Assembly: GCA_964587125.1 (NCBI GenBank)
Contig: CAZPKC010000005.1
Location: forward strand, 1 to 64,000
Source: CAIXLI01 sp964587125
Lineage (GTDB): Bacteria; Pseudomonadota; Alphaproteobacteria; UBA9219
DNA length: 64,000 nt
Reading direction: 5' to 3'
In this document: in pieces, positions 26,425 to 35,729 of the stretch
How positions within the stretch are numbered: position 1 is the stretch's first letter
Layout: each line of letters opens with the position of its first letter
The notes under the pieces: generated by a model
What the model saw: only the letters and a program-made list of their open reading frames with translations
What the model was told of the DNA's origin: nothing
Database searches by the model: none
Made by a program: the position numbers and the translations under genes

Positions 26425-27752
26425 ATCCCATCCACATCGTCGGCGGGGGCCTTGCGGGAAGCGAAGCGGCTTGGCAGATCGCGCAAGTTGGCGTGCCTGT
26501 CGTTTTGCACGAAATGCGCCCGGCAAAAAATACGGAAGCGCATCAAACGGCCTTGTTTGCGGAATTAGTATGCTCAAACTCGCTGCGTTCCGACGACAGC
26601 GACGCTAACGCCGTCGGCCTACTGCACGACGAGATGCGGCGCTGCGGCTCATTGATTATGACGGAGGCCGATAAACATCAGGTTCCGGCGGGAGGAGCCT
26701 TGGCCGTCGATCGAAACGGTTTTTCAGAAACCATATCGAAGCTTTTACAAAACCATCCCCTCATCACGATCAAGCGCGGGGAAATTGCCGCGCTGCCCGA
26801 ATATTCGCCAGAAACGGATTCCGTTATTATCTCCACGGGGCCTTTAACGTCGGCTTCTCTGGCGGAATCCATCCGCGCCATAACAGGCGTAGATTCTTTG
26901 TCTTTTTTCGACGCGATTGCGCCCATTGTCACCCGCGAAAGCATCGATATGCGCCAAGCGTGGATGCAATCGCGCTATGACAAAGTCGGCCCCGGAGGTA
27001 CGGGCTCCGACTACATCAACTGCGCGATGAACAAGACCCAATATGAAAGTTTTGTCCGCGAATTGATCGCCGCGCCGCAAGTAGAATTCAGGGAATGGGA
27101 GAAGAAGACTCCATATTTTGACGGCTGCTTGCCCGTCGAAATCATGGCCGAGCGCGGAATTGATACGCTACGCTTCGGCCCGATGAAGCCCGTAGGATTG
27201 ACTAATCCTCATTCAAACGAGCGTCCTTATGCCGTCGTGCAATTAAGACAGGATAATGCGACGGCGACGCTTTATAATCTGGTCGGATTCCAGACCAAGA
27301 TGAAATATGCCGATCAGCAGCGCGTGTTCCGCATGATCCCCGGCCTCGAAAACGCCGAATTTGCACGTTTGGGCGGGTTGCATCGAAATACATTCATCAA
27401 CAGTCCTGTTTTACTCGACAAGCAGTTACGCCTAAAAACGAAGCCGCACATCCGCTTTGCCGGACAGGTTACAGGCGTCGAGGGTTATGTCGAATCTGCC
27501 GCAATGGGATTATTGGCAGGAATTTTTGCCGCTTTCGAACGCAGGGGAATCTCTCGCACCCCTCCGCCCCGCACGACAGCGATGGGAGCTTTGCTCGCGC
27601 ATATTACGGGCGAGGCGAATGCCGAGACTTTTCAACCGATGAATGTCAATTTTGGATTGTTCCCCGTTATTTCCGGCGGGCGCGGGCGCGACCGCAAATT
27701 ATTATATACTCAACGGGCGAAGAAAGATTTCGGGGAGTGGTTGGCAGATTAA
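26421..27752 (+). CDS. trmFO: Folate/FAD-dependent tRNA (uracil-54) methyltransferase TrmFO
   Basis: Makes ribothymidine at position 54 of tRNA using methylene-tetrahydrofolate and FADH2. The N-terminal FAD motif GGGLAGSEAAWQIAQVG and the family blocks EMRPAKNT, LVCSNSLRSDD, YINCAMNKTQYE and GGLHRNTFIN, with the C-terminal TAMGALLAHITG segment, are all present. At 443 residues it is of normal length. It is the last gene of a three-gene unit joined by ATGA overlaps, although the first two genes have no obvious functional link. Confidence 0.96.
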   Translation: MNPIHIVGGGLAGSEAAWQIAQVGVPVVLHEMRPAKNTEAHQTALFAELVCSNSLRSDDSDANAVGLLHDEMRRCGSLIMTEADKHQVPAGGALAVDRNGFSETISKLLQNHPLITIKRGEIAALPEYSPETDSVIISTGPLTSASLAESIRAITGVDSLSFFDAIAPIVTRESIDMRQAWMQSRYDKVGPGGTGSDYINCAMNKTQYESFVRELIAAPQVEFREWEKKTPYFDGCLPVEIMAERGIDTLRFGPMKPVGLTNPHSNERPYAVVQLRQDNATATLYNLVGFQTKMKYADQQRVFRMIPGLENAEFARLGGLHRNTFINSPVLLDKQLRLKTKPHIRFAGQVTGVEGYVESAAMGLLAGIFAAFERRGISRTPPPRTTAMGALLAHITGEANAETFQPMNVNFGLFPVISGGRGRDRKLLYTQRAKKDFGEWLAD

Positions 27753-27848
27753 TTGATTTGCTTCTTTAAATAGTCGCTGGATGAAAGAAGCTATATTTGG
27801 CAAAGCCAAGCACAGAGATAAAAAGCAGCCTGCCGTAAAATCTCTTTC

Positions 27849-28559
27849 TTAGACTTCAAGCGGCGCAAATAAACTCATGACTGTTATTCCGTGCCTATAA
27901 GGAAAACTTTGGGAATGTTTAGAGGGACGCGTATGAAGACAAAAAGCATGATAGCCCATCCGGACAAAATCATTGACCATCTTTCTCTCCACAGCCTGAT
28001 GGACATATCCTTGTGAGACGGGATAGGCCCAAGGAACCGTTTTGTAAGGATGCGTATTTGTATCGTGGAGAGCTAAAACGGTGTGAGAATCTATCAACCC
28101 TAAATCCCTTAAACGACAGAAAGCCATCATCTGAGCTTCATACTCATGACAGTCAAAGAAAATAAGCTCAATCGCTTGGTTATTTAAATCGGAGGGCACG
28201 ACATCCAAAGCATTTTTATGAATAAAAAAATGATTTTCCGCCAACTTTTGAACCGGGTTAATATCGCAAGTAAAAACGGCCCCGTCATTTCCGACAGCTT
28301 TTAGAAAATTCGTTGCTGAATATCCATTTAACCCGCCAATTTCAAAAACTGTTTTAATTTTCATTCCTTTAATAATGGAAAAAAGAAATAGGGCCTCATC
28401 ATCTTGAATGGGGCCGATAACATCCTGTTTGTCGCCTTGGATTAAATGATCCAGCGAATAATTGGTCATAATCGGCACACCGTCGTAAGGGTTTGAATGC
28501 GAGGGAATGAATCTTGTGTAATGGAGCAGTGTTTTGCAAGGAAAAAATACATACTTCAT
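27849..28559 (-). CDS. Class I SAM-dependent methyltransferase
   Basis: Probable small-molecule or sugar methyltransferase. The SAM-binding glycine motif is FEIGGLNGYSATNFLKAVG, and DINPVQKL and the later LIFFDCHEYEAQ and LALHDTN segments fit the Methyltransf_24-type fold. The first 30 residues (MKYVFFPCKTLL...) are uncertain; an in-frame ATG at 28469 would give a protein of 206 residues. It is on the minus strand, divergent from the sugar nucleotide operon, and is likely an accessory of that locus. Confidence 0.6.
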   Translation of the reverse strand: MKYVFFPCKTLLHYTRFIPSHSNPYDGVPIMTNYSLDHLIQGDKQDVIGPIQDDEALFLFSIIKGMKIKTVFEIGGLNGYSATNFLKAVGNDGAVFTCDINPVQKLAENHFFIHKNALDVVPSDLNNQAIELIFFDCHEYEAQMMAFCRLRDLGLIDSHTVLALHDTNTHPYKTVPWAYPVSQGYVHQAVERKMVNDFVRMGYHAFCLHTRPSKHSQSFPYRHGITVMSLFAPLEV

Positions 28560-28857
28560 TTTCCATCAAACGGTTCAGAGCGAGATATTCTTCGTTGACT
28601 TGAGAAAAACTAGGGCAAATTAAGCACAATGTTAAGTTTCGGTTCCTTTCCGATGGGCCTTCTTATTACATCTCTGTCCAGAGATTTTGCGCCGGACAAA
28701 AGCAAATATTTGGACTGAGGCACCTTCATTTTATCCTTGCGCCAAAACAGCTTGTAGATATGATGGCGCTTATGTGCAGCGCGTCATTCTTTGCATCCAG
28801 ATAGGCGCGGAAATCTCGGCAGCCAAGAATCCATCAAGCTTTTCACGAGCATATAAA
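28560..28857. promoter_or_regulatory. Divergent region before the rfbF operon
   Basis: About 300 bases between the methyltransferase (minus) and rfbF (plus), expected to hold both promoters. No open frame of its own can be supported. I see no clear operator. Confidence 0.3.
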
Positions 28858-29628
28858 ATGAAAGCAGTCATACTCGCAGGCGGGTACGGGACGAGGCTTA
28901 GCGAAGAAACAGACGCTAAACCAAAGCCTATGGTCGAGATCGGCGGCAAGCCTATTCTTTGGCATATTATGAAGTCCTACAGCGCTCATGGGATTAATGA
29001 CTTTGTGATATGTCTCGGCTACAAGGGCTATATCATCAAGGAATATTTTGCCAATTATTATATACACATGTCGGACGTTACGATCGACCTGTCGAACCAC
29101 AATTCCATCCAGTTTCATTCGGTCAAAGCCGAACCGTGGCGTATTACATTGATCGATACGGGCGATAGCACACAAGTGGGCGGACGCATCAAGCGTGTTC
29201 TTCCGTACATCGAGGACGACACTTTCCTTCTAACCTATGGTGACGGCGTCGGCGACGTCGATATCAAGGCGACGATTGGCTTGCACCGGAAAGAAGGCCG
29301 GTTGGCGACAGTGACCGCCGCGCTTCCTCCAGGTCGTTTTGGGGCTATTGAATATAAGGGAAGCAAGGTCACTGGATTCCACGAAAAACCTATGGGGGAT
29401 GGCGGATGGGTCAATGCAGGTTTTTTTGTGCTGTCCCCAAAGGTCGGCGATTATATCGAAAATGATGATACAATTTGGGAGCGCGGGCCGATGGAGCGTT
29501 TGGCCGCCGAAGGACAGCTTTCGGTCTATTTTCATAAGGGCTTTTGGCATCCTATGGATACGTTGCGCGACAAACGTTATCTTGAAGAGCTTTATGCGAC
29601 GAACAAGGCTCCTTGGAGGACTTGGTGA
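28858..29628 (+). CDS. rfbF: Glucose-1-phosphate cytidylyltransferase
   Basis: Makes CDP-glucose from CTP and glucose-1-phosphate, the first step to CDP-6-deoxyhexoses. The start is the ATG at 28858, where the pyrophosphorylase signature MKAVILAGGYGTRL begins; the long frame open upstream is not coding. The family blocks KPKPMVEIGGKPILWHIMK, YGDGVGDV and PPGRFGAIEY are present. At 256 residues it matches RfbF (257). Its stop lies within the rfbG start (GTGA). Confidence 0.95.
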   Translation: MKAVILAGGYGTRLSEETDAKPKPMVEIGGKPILWHIMKSYSAHGINDFVICLGYKGYIIKEYFANYYIHMSDVTIDLSNHNSIQFHSVKAEPWRITLIDTGDSTQVGGRIKRVLPYIEDDTFLLTYGDGVGDVDIKATIGLHRKEGRLATVTAALPPGRFGAIEYKGSKVTGFHEKPMGDGGWVNAGFFVLSPKVGDYIENDDTIWERGPMERLAAEGQLSVYFHKGFWHPMDTLRDKRYLEELYATNKAPWRTW

Positions 29629-30713
29629 CCGATCCCTGTTTCTGGAAAGAAAAAACGGTTTTTGTAACCGGACATACAGGCTTCAAGGGAAGCTGGTTGT
29701 CTCTCTGGCTACAAAAGCTGGGAGCCAAGGTAATTGGATATGCCTTGGAGCCTCCGACGAATCCCTCTTTATTTAAAGTTGCAAAAGTCGGTGAAGGAAT
29801 GGAGTCCATTATCGCCGATATTCGCGATTTGGATAATTTGAAAGCTGTAATCGCGCATTTTCAACCCCAGATCATCGTTCATATGGCGGCACAATCTCTC
29901 GTTCAGCAATCTTATGACACGCCCGTCGAAACGTACGCTGTTAATGTCATGGGAACAGTTAATCTTTTGGAGGCCGTTCGCTGTTGCCCTTCCGCACGCG
30001 CCGTTGTCTGCATAACCACCGACAAGTGTTACGAAAATAAAGAATGGGTCTGGGGATACCGAGAAAATGAACCGATGGGCGGGTATGATCCTTATAGTAA
30101 CAGCAAAGGCTGCGCTGAATTAGTCATCGCCGCCTATCGCTCATCCTTTTTTAATGCTGCCGATCATGCAAAACACGGCGTCGGTATCGCTTCCGCACGA
30201 TCGGGAAACGTCGTTGGAGGTGGAGACTGGGCTCGTAATCGTCTCGTTCCGGATTTGATGCAATCCTTTGTCCGTGGGGAAAAACCCGTCATCCGACATC
30301 CGCTTGCTATTCGCCCTTGGCAGCATGTGTTAGAACCCCTGAGCGGCTATTTAATTTTAGCCGAGAAACTTTTTATCGATGGCCCCTCTTTTTCGGAGGC
30401 GTGGAATTTCGGTCCAAAGGAAGAGGATGCGCGTCCCGTCCAATGGATCGCCGATGTGTTATCGAGAGGATGGGGCAGAGGAGCCTCATGGGTCTTAGAC
30501 CAATGCGATCATCCACATGAAGCACAAAGTCTGAAACTCGATTGTACTAAAGCCAAAGCTTACTTGGGCTGGCACCCCGTATGGGATCTGGATATTGCTT
30601 TAGAAAAAACTTTATCTTGGTGGAACGCCTATGCAGATAAAAATAATATGCGTTCGATTTGCACCGAACAAATTTCGGCGTATGAAGCAAACTTAAAGGA
30701 TTTAGACTCATGA
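29625..30713 (+). CDS. rfbG: CDP-glucose 4,6-dehydratase
   Basis: Converts CDP-glucose to CDP-4-keto-6-deoxyglucose with bound NAD. The GTG at 29625 is chosen: GGAGG sits at 29615-29619, five bases before it, and the GTGA overlaps the rfbF stop; a TTG in frame at 29613 would overlap the ribosome site and is unlikely. The glycine motif TGHTGFKGSWL, the YSNSKG Tyr-x-x-x-Lys catalytic pair, and the ending NAYADKNN region fit the extended SDR family. Length 362 is normal. Confidence 0.94.
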   Translation: MTDPCFWKEKTVFVTGHTGFKGSWLSLWLQKLGAKVIGYALEPPTNPSLFKVAKVGEGMESIIADIRDLDNLKAVIAHFQPQIIVHMAAQSLVQQSYDTPVETYAVNVMGTVNLLEAVRCCPSARAVVCITTDKCYENKEWVWGYRENEPMGGYDPYSNSKGCAELVIAAYRSSFFNAADHAKHGVGIASARSGNVVGGGDWARNRLVPDLMQSFVRGEKPVIRHPLAIRPWQHVLEPLSGYLILAEKLFIDGPSFSEAWNFGPKEEDARPVQWIADVLSRGWGRGASWVLDQCDHPHEAQSLKLDCTKAKAYLGWHPVWDLDIALEKTLSWWNAYADKNNMRSICTEQISAYEANLKDLDS

Positions 30714-31273
30714 TTTTTCATCCAACGCCGCTTAAAGGCGCTTACAAGATGGAATTGGAGAAGCGCGGAGATGCTCGCGGTTTTTTTGCGCGGTCTTTTT
30801 GTGAACATGAGTTTGCCGAAAAGGGTCTTGAAACGCGCTTTGTGCAGATCAACAATTCTCTCTCGGCAAAAAAGGGGACTCTGCGCGGCATGCACTATCA
30901 GTTGGCTCCTGCTGCCGAGGTTAAGGTCGTGAGGTGTTTGCGCGGCGCGCTTTTCGACGCCATTGTCGATCTCAGGCCGGACTCGCCCAGTTACTGCAAA
31001 TGGTTTGGCGTCGAACTAAATGAAGACAACAGATTTATGCTGTACGTACCGCGCGGATTCGCGCATGCTCTTATGACCTTGCAGGATAATACCGAGGTAT
31101 TATATCTCGTCAGCAATTTCTATTCGCCTGAAAATGAACGCGGTGTACGCTATAATGACCCAAAATTTGGCGTTAAATGGCCGATAGAACCGCGAGAGAT
31201 TTCTCCGAAAGACGCGAAATGGCCACTTTTTGATCCGATCTTTCATGGAGTTGAAAAACTCAGAGGCATTTAA
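30710..31273 (+). CDS. NDP-4-keto-6-deoxyhexose 3,5-epimerase-like
   Basis: RmlC-family epimerase that would invert C3 and/or C5 of the CDP-4-keto-6-deoxyhexose made by RfbG. The 187-residue length and the core segments DARGFFARSFCEHEF, NNSLSAKKGTLRGMHYQ (active-site His), VVRCLRGALFDAIVDLRP and YVPRGFAHAL match RmlC. It overlaps the rfbG stop by four bases (ATGA). Since the preceding genes make a CDP sugar rather than dTDP, the substrate is inferred from context to be CDP-linked. Confidence 0.88.
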   Translation: MIFHPTPLKGAYKMELEKRGDARGFFARSFCEHEFAEKGLETRFVQINNSLSAKKGTLRGMHYQLAPAAEVKVVRCLRGALFDAIVDLRPDSPSYCKWFGVELNEDNRFMLYVPRGFAHALMTLQDNTEVLYLVSNFYSPENERGVRYNDPKFGVKWPIEPREISPKDAKWPLFDPIFHGVEKLRGI

Positions 31274-31282
31274 AGGCGACGA

Positions 31283-32179
31283 ATGACGAATAATCTCACG
31301 CATGGGAAAAAGGTTCTTCTAACCGGTGGGACGGGACTTATCGGTAAAGAAGCTATTCCTTTCTTGTGTCAGTCGGGATTCGACGTTTACGCGCTGACGA
31401 CACAGACACATCCCTCGGATGAAAAAGTCCACTGGATTACTGCCGATTTGCTCGACTGGACTGTTGTGAAAGAGGTTTTACGCAATGTTAAGCCGCAGTA
31501 TTTGCTGCATTTTGCTTGGGGGCTTTCTAAGGGATATATTACCTCGACTACCAATTTTGATTTTTTACAGGCGTCCATAAACCTACTTAAGCAGTTTGCC
31601 GAAAATGGCGGCTCGCGCGTGGCGATGGCGGGGACATTTGCAGAATACGGAGACAATATTGAGACGTTAAGTGACACGGAAAGCTTAGTTCGGCCCATGG
31701 ATGTTTATGCAAAATGCAAAAATTTTCTGAACGAAATCTCAAGATTATATTGCGAGAATAACAACGTCAGTTTTGCTTGGGGTCGCATTTTTTCCGCTTT
31801 TGGCAAAGAATGGAAGGCCAACAGGCTTACAGTTGATGTAATAAATTCTTTGAAAGCAAAGAAGACTATTACGATCAGAAGCGGAAGTTTGATCCGCGAT
31901 TATATATATAGCAAAGATGTCGCTGCGGCCTTTGTTAAGATTCTCGACGGCAATGTCCAGGGAAATATCAATATTTGCACCGGCATAGAAACTTCCATTC
32001 ACGATTACGTGATGCACATTGCAAAAAAGATGGGGCAAGAATATTTAGTCGACTTTGTGGATCAGCCCGGCAACCAACAAAGAAGGACTGTCGGTGATAA
32101 AACGAGATTGGAAAAAGAAGTTGGATTTACGCCCCAATATAATATCGATACGGCCTTTAATGAAATTTTGTTCGATTGA
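31283..32179 (+). CDS. NAD-dependent epimerase/reductase (RmlD-like role)
   Basis: Extended SDR enzyme with the LTGGTGLIGKEAIPFL glycine motif and a Tyr-x-x-x-Lys pair in DVYAKCKNF. Position after the 3,5-epimerase suggests it reduces the 4-keto group to finish a CDP-6-deoxyhexose. It lies nine bases downstream of the epimerase stop with an AAAGGCGACG ribosome site. Length 298 is usual for a nucleotide-sugar reductase; an epimerase role cannot be excluded. Confidence 0.75.
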   Translation: MTNNLTHGKKVLLTGGTGLIGKEAIPFLCQSGFDVYALTTQTHPSDEKVHWITADLLDWTVVKEVLRNVKPQYLLHFAWGLSKGYITSTTNFDFLQASINLLKQFAENGGSRVAMAGTFAEYGDNIETLSDTESLVRPMDVYAKCKNFLNEISRLYCENNNVSFAWGRIFSAFGKEWKANRLTVDVINSLKAKKTITIRSGSLIRDYIYSKDVAAAFVKILDGNVQGNINICTGIETSIHDYVMHIAKKMGQEYLVDFVDQPGNQQRRTVGDKTRLEKEVGFTPQYNIDTAFNEILFD

Positions 32180-32264
32180 CGAACAAAACAGCAAAAAACA
32201 TTGTCGTTGCTTCCAGCAACAATCGACATTACTGTGGCGAAGCGCCTGTTTTTAAAGAATCCCC

Positions 32265-33608
32265 ATGTTGCAAATCAACACAGACTGGACAGCCCTTCGA
32301 ATGCCTGAAGGACCGCGTCGGCCCAATCTCGTTGTCGTCCGGACGGGGGCGTCATCTCTTCACAAGAAATGGCCAAAAGATCTCGGCAGCGCGGATCGAA
32401 GCTGGGATTTGCTGCTGAGTCATTTTGACGAAAAAAGCGAACCCGACTGTCCCGACGCAGATATTATCGTACGTCAAGGCGCCTATAAATTCAGCTCCTG
32501 TTGGCGTTTGTTTCAGGACATTCCATGGCTTTCAACTTACAAGTCTGTTTGGTTTTGCGACGACGACATCATGACATCATGGTCCGACATCCAGAAGTTA
32601 TTTGAATTGTTTAGTGAGTTTGGACTCGATCTTGCGCAACCGGCATTAACGACGGACTCATACTTTTCCCTTCCGATTTGTCTGCAACAGAAAAACAGCG
32701 TTCTCCGCTTCACAAATTTTGTTGAAGTGATGATTCCCCTGTTCTCAGCAAAAGCGTTGAAGACGTGTCTTCCGACTTTCGAGAATTCAATGTCGGGATG
32801 GGGACTTGATTTTGTATGGGCGCACCTTCTCGGAAATCCACGGCATAAGCTTGCGATAATCGATGCCGTTCCGGTCCAGCATACGAGGCCCGTGGGTTCC
32901 GGCGCCATGTACGATCACGCGAAGCAAATTAAGATTGAGCCATTCGACGAGATGCATGAGTATCTCAGAAGATACGGGATCGATCGCCCCCCTCTTCTGG
33001 AATACGGCACAATCTATCTACGAACTGTCCTGCTGGATCAGGAAGGAACGGAGGTGGAAGCCAGATTGAAAAAATTGGCGCTGTCTCTTCTTTCCGCTCC
33101 GCCGACCTCCTGGCAAAAAATGCCGGACAGATGGAGCGCGCCGTCCGACTGGTCAGGGGGATCGGCGTTATTCTGTAAGACTCCTTTGTTCCAAGCCGAG
33201 GATTTAGCTATGAGCCTTGGCTTTACGATTCATTTGTCGCCCGATACCTCAGAGAAGGGAAGCGAGATTCTCTTTTTAGGACACAATAGCGAGAAATTGC
33301 GGCTTTTGATGTCGTTTGAGGCGGATAATGATCAAATCTATCATTTGGTTATCCACGTTTTTGACGATAAGGGAGGAATTCTAACCGCTTTATGGCTGGC
33401 AGTTCCTTTTAACCAACCCATTACTTTCGCGTTGCAAATAGTGCCCGCCATCGGATGGATACGAGCTTGGTTCAACGGCATTGTATCCGGGGATGCGTTC
33501 GTTCCGGCCTTTCATTGGTCGGAGGTCGATCAGGTGAGGTTTGGCAATGAAAAACTAACCGGCAAAATCTCGCAATTCTGGATGAAGCCATGGAGCATCG
33601 AAGGATAG
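32265..33608 (+). CDS. DUF707 family protein with C-terminal jelly-roll-like region
   Basis: The first 280 residues match DUF707: the conserved PNLVVVRTGASSLH, the acidic FCDDDI motif, LDLAQPALT, VLRFTNFVEVMIPLF and GWGLDFVW, ending in HTRPVGSG. The DDD motif and fold suggest a GT-A type glycosyltransferase. The last 160 residues (from about 285) form a second module rich in beta strands (VIHVFDDKGGILTALWLAV, ALQIVPAIGWIRAWFNGI) like a LamG-type carbohydrate-binding fold. The function is not known. It sits in the sugar locus after the 6-deoxyhexose genes. Confidence 0.75.
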   Translation: MLQINTDWTALRMPEGPRRPNLVVVRTGASSLHKKWPKDLGSADRSWDLLLSHFDEKSEPDCPDADIIVRQGAYKFSSCWRLFQDIPWLSTYKSVWFCDDDIMTSWSDIQKLFELFSEFGLDLAQPALTTDSYFSLPICLQQKNSVLRFTNFVEVMIPLFSAKALKTCLPTFENSMSGWGLDFVWAHLLGNPRHKLAIIDAVPVQHTRPVGSGAMYDHAKQIKIEPFDEMHEYLRRYGIDRPPLLEYGTIYLRTVLLDQEGTEVEARLKKLALSLLSAPPTSWQKMPDRWSAPSDWSGGSALFCKTPLFQAEDLAMSLGFTIHLSPDTSEKGSEILFLGHNSEKLRLLMSFEADNDQIYHLVIHVFDDKGGILTALWLAVPFNQPITFALQIVPAIGWIRAWFNGIVSGDAFVPAFHWSEVDQVRFGNEKLTGKISQFWMKPWSIEG

Positions 33609-33629
33609 TTCTTTAAACGAGGAAAATCG

Positions 33630-34982
33630 ATGAATCTTATATTAGGCGCAGGACTGACCGGACTTTCCGCTTCTTATCATATAGGGCATAAACACTGTGT
33701 CATTATCGAGAAAAACCCTTATCCCTTCGGGCTTGTTCACTCAGAATCCCATAACGCCTTTACGTGGGATAAGGGACCTCATGTTTCTTTTTCGAAAAGC
33801 AATTACGTTAAAGAATTGTTTGCCAAGAGCGTATCCGGCGCATATGACGAATTCGAGATTAAGGCAGGAAATTATTTCAAAGGTCATTGGATTGATCATC
33901 CGGCTCAATCGAATCTTTACCAAATACCCGAACCGCTTCGCGGTCAGTGTTTGCAGTCTTTTCTTGAAACAAGAAAAAATCTTCCGCCGGATTTTAAGCC
34001 TGCTGACTACGCTGAATGGCTTGAAACAGCTTTTGGTCCTTGTTTTGCGAATACCTTTCCTGCGGCCTATACCCGCAAATACTGGACAGTCGATCCGCAG
34101 AAAATGGCGACTTCGTGGATAGGATCGCGCGTTTTCCTGCCTTCGGTAGACGATGTCGTTACTGGCTCAGAAGGCCCGCTTAACCAATCGACATATTACA
34201 TTACCAAAGTTCGTTATCCTAAACACGGCGGCTATCAATCGTTTGCGCGCGAACTTGCTGCAGGAGCAGATATTCGTCTTAATTGCGCTGCGACCTCGAT
34301 CGATTTGATCGAGAAAAAAGTTCACTATGCAGGAGAAGGGGCTTTTTCTTATGAGCGCCTTATTTCTACAATTCCATTGCCCATTTTCGTCCGCCTGTGC
34401 CGTCAGGCGACGCCAGAAGTTATCGCAGCGGCAGAGGCTCTTTCTTGCTCCCAAGGGCTCCTCATCAGCTATGAAGTTCCGCATCCGGCGCGCCGTCCTG
34501 AAAACTGGCTTTACGTCTACGATGAAGACAAATACGCCACGCGCATTCATTATACGGAGAAAATGACATCGGGAAATGCGCCAGAAGGAAAGTGCGGCAT
34601 TCAAGTCGAGGTTTACGCCAGCCGTCATAAGCTTTTTAACGCAGCACCGAAGGCGATTGCGGAAAAAGTTACCGATGAACTAATCGAAATGGGTCTTATA
34701 GATAATATCCTCGATAAGCGTTTCTTGCGTTATTCATTGAAGTCCCTCGATTGGGCAAACATTATATTCGATCACCAAACGCGTCCCGGACTGTCCTTGA
34801 TATACGATTGGCTTGCTGGCTATGGTTTGAAACGCCACGGCGAACGCGATTTAGAGCCTACGACGGATTGGGATAAACAGAAAATACGAACGGATATGGG
34901 CAGCATCGTTCTTGCAGGACGATTTGGGGCATGGAAATATTATTGGTCGGATGATTGCGTTCTCAATGGAAAGTATCTCTGA
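33630..34982 (+). CDS. FAD-dependent oxidoreductase of the amine oxidase / UGM-like type
   Basis: Flavoprotein with the N-terminal FAD motif LILGAGLTGLSASYHIG and an adenine-binding Glu (IIEKNPYPFGLVHSE). The HVSFSKSNY and NLYQIPEP segments, and a C-terminal GRFGAWKYYWSDDCV FAD region, are those of the protoporphyrinogen oxidase/UDP-galactopyranose mutase-like superfamily. The likely role is modification of a nucleotide sugar, judged from its place next to the DUF707 gene and the CDP-sugar set. The substrate cannot be told from the sequence. Length 450. Confidence 0.65.
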   Translation: MNLILGAGLTGLSASYHIGHKHCVIIEKNPYPFGLVHSESHNAFTWDKGPHVSFSKSNYVKELFAKSVSGAYDEFEIKAGNYFKGHWIDHPAQSNLYQIPEPLRGQCLQSFLETRKNLPPDFKPADYAEWLETAFGPCFANTFPAAYTRKYWTVDPQKMATSWIGSRVFLPSVDDVVTGSEGPLNQSTYYITKVRYPKHGGYQSFARELAAGADIRLNCAATSIDLIEKKVHYAGEGAFSYERLISTIPLPIFVRLCRQATPEVIAAAEALSCSQGLLISYEVPHPARRPENWLYVYDEDKYATRIHYTEKMTSGNAPEGKCGIQVEVYASRHKLFNAAPKAIAEKVTDELIEMGLIDNILDKRFLRYSLKSLDWANIIFDHQTRPGLSLIYDWLAGYGLKRHGERDLEPTTDWDKQKIRTDMGSIVLAGRFGAWKYYWSDDCVLNGKYL

Positions 34983-35085
34983 TACAGAATTGTAGCAAAG
35001 CGATCTACCTTTTCGTGGCTTAATCATCCAGCCCGTTTCGTGTAGTTTATCGACGTATAGTTGAGCATGGCCCCATTAATTGCGG

Positions 35086-35715
35086 TCATTCCTTTAGCGG
35101 CATGAGTTCTTCACGCCGCGAGCGAACTTCATCGAGGATGGTTTCGACGCCGTCGATTTGAATGAGAGTCTGATTGGCTTGTTGCCAATCTCCTCCGCGC
35201 AGGGCTTGCATCAATGTCACCACACCCTGCTCCAGCGCCTGCCCCGCTTTCTGTGCGACACGGTCGCAATGGCTCGGGCTGGCGGCATCGGTCAATTCCC
35301 GTCGCAACTCGCATACCATAGGATTAACGGCGGCTTCTTTTTTAAATTCCTGTTCGTTTAACTGCAGCCAGTAGCGGCCTCGACGCAAGGGTTCGCGTAG
35401 GGTTTCATAGGCTTCATTCAACGCCTCGAGCTGCTTGGCGGCATGGCCGCGTTCGCCCATGCCGCGGATTAGAAAGCGTTCGGGAGCTAGCGTGCGGCTT
35501 AGCGTCGTATATTGGCGTTCCAGCATTTCCGCATCGACATCCAGGCGTCGTTCGAGACCGAGACGAGCGAAATGATCGATATCGCGCACAGGCTGAATCG
35601 TGCCGCAGAGATGACAAAACAACGCGCGGGTCGAAACCGGCTTCTGACACAGCCAGCAATACGAATCCCCGTTTGCCATACCGACAAATTCATTCATACC
35701 GACAACATTGGACAT
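35086..35715 (-). CDS. hscB: HscB-like co-chaperone with zinc finger and degenerate HPD
   Basis: J-domain protein of the HscB/HSC20 type, expected to help Hsp70 transfer iron-sulfur clusters. A CxxC pair at Cys20/Cys23 and another at Cys34/Cys37 (CWLC and CHLC) form an N-terminal zinc motif like that of mitochondrial HSC20. The J-domain follows (DHFARLGLERRLDVDAEMLERQY) and the HscB helical C-terminal domain is present. The catalytic HPD tripeptide is replaced by Ala77-Pro78-Glu79 (in TLAPERF), so stimulation of an Hsp70 is doubtful. It lies 14 bases after a cysteine desulfurase gene, so the two are probably cotranscribed. Start is supported by a GGGG-containing site. Confidence 0.8.
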   Translation of the reverse strand: MSNVVGMNEFVGMANGDSYCWLCQKPVSTRALFCHLCGTIQPVRDIDHFARLGLERRLDVDAEMLERQYTTLSRTLAPERFLIRGMGERGHAAKQLEALNEAYETLREPLRRGRYWLQLNEQEFKKEAAVNPMVCELRRELTDAASPSHCDRVAQKAGQALEQGVVTLMQALRGGDWQQANQTLIQIDGVETILDEVRSRREELMPLKE

Positions 35716-35729
35716 ACCGTTCCCCGTTC

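Noticed and set aside
27797..27809. TTGGC-AAA-GCCAA hairpin after trmFO as a terminator
   Set aside because: Only a 5-bp stem and no T run on either strand.
28687..28857. N-terminal extension of the rfbF frame
   Set aside because: The extension lacks any family sequence; the conserved protein starts at the ATG at 28858.
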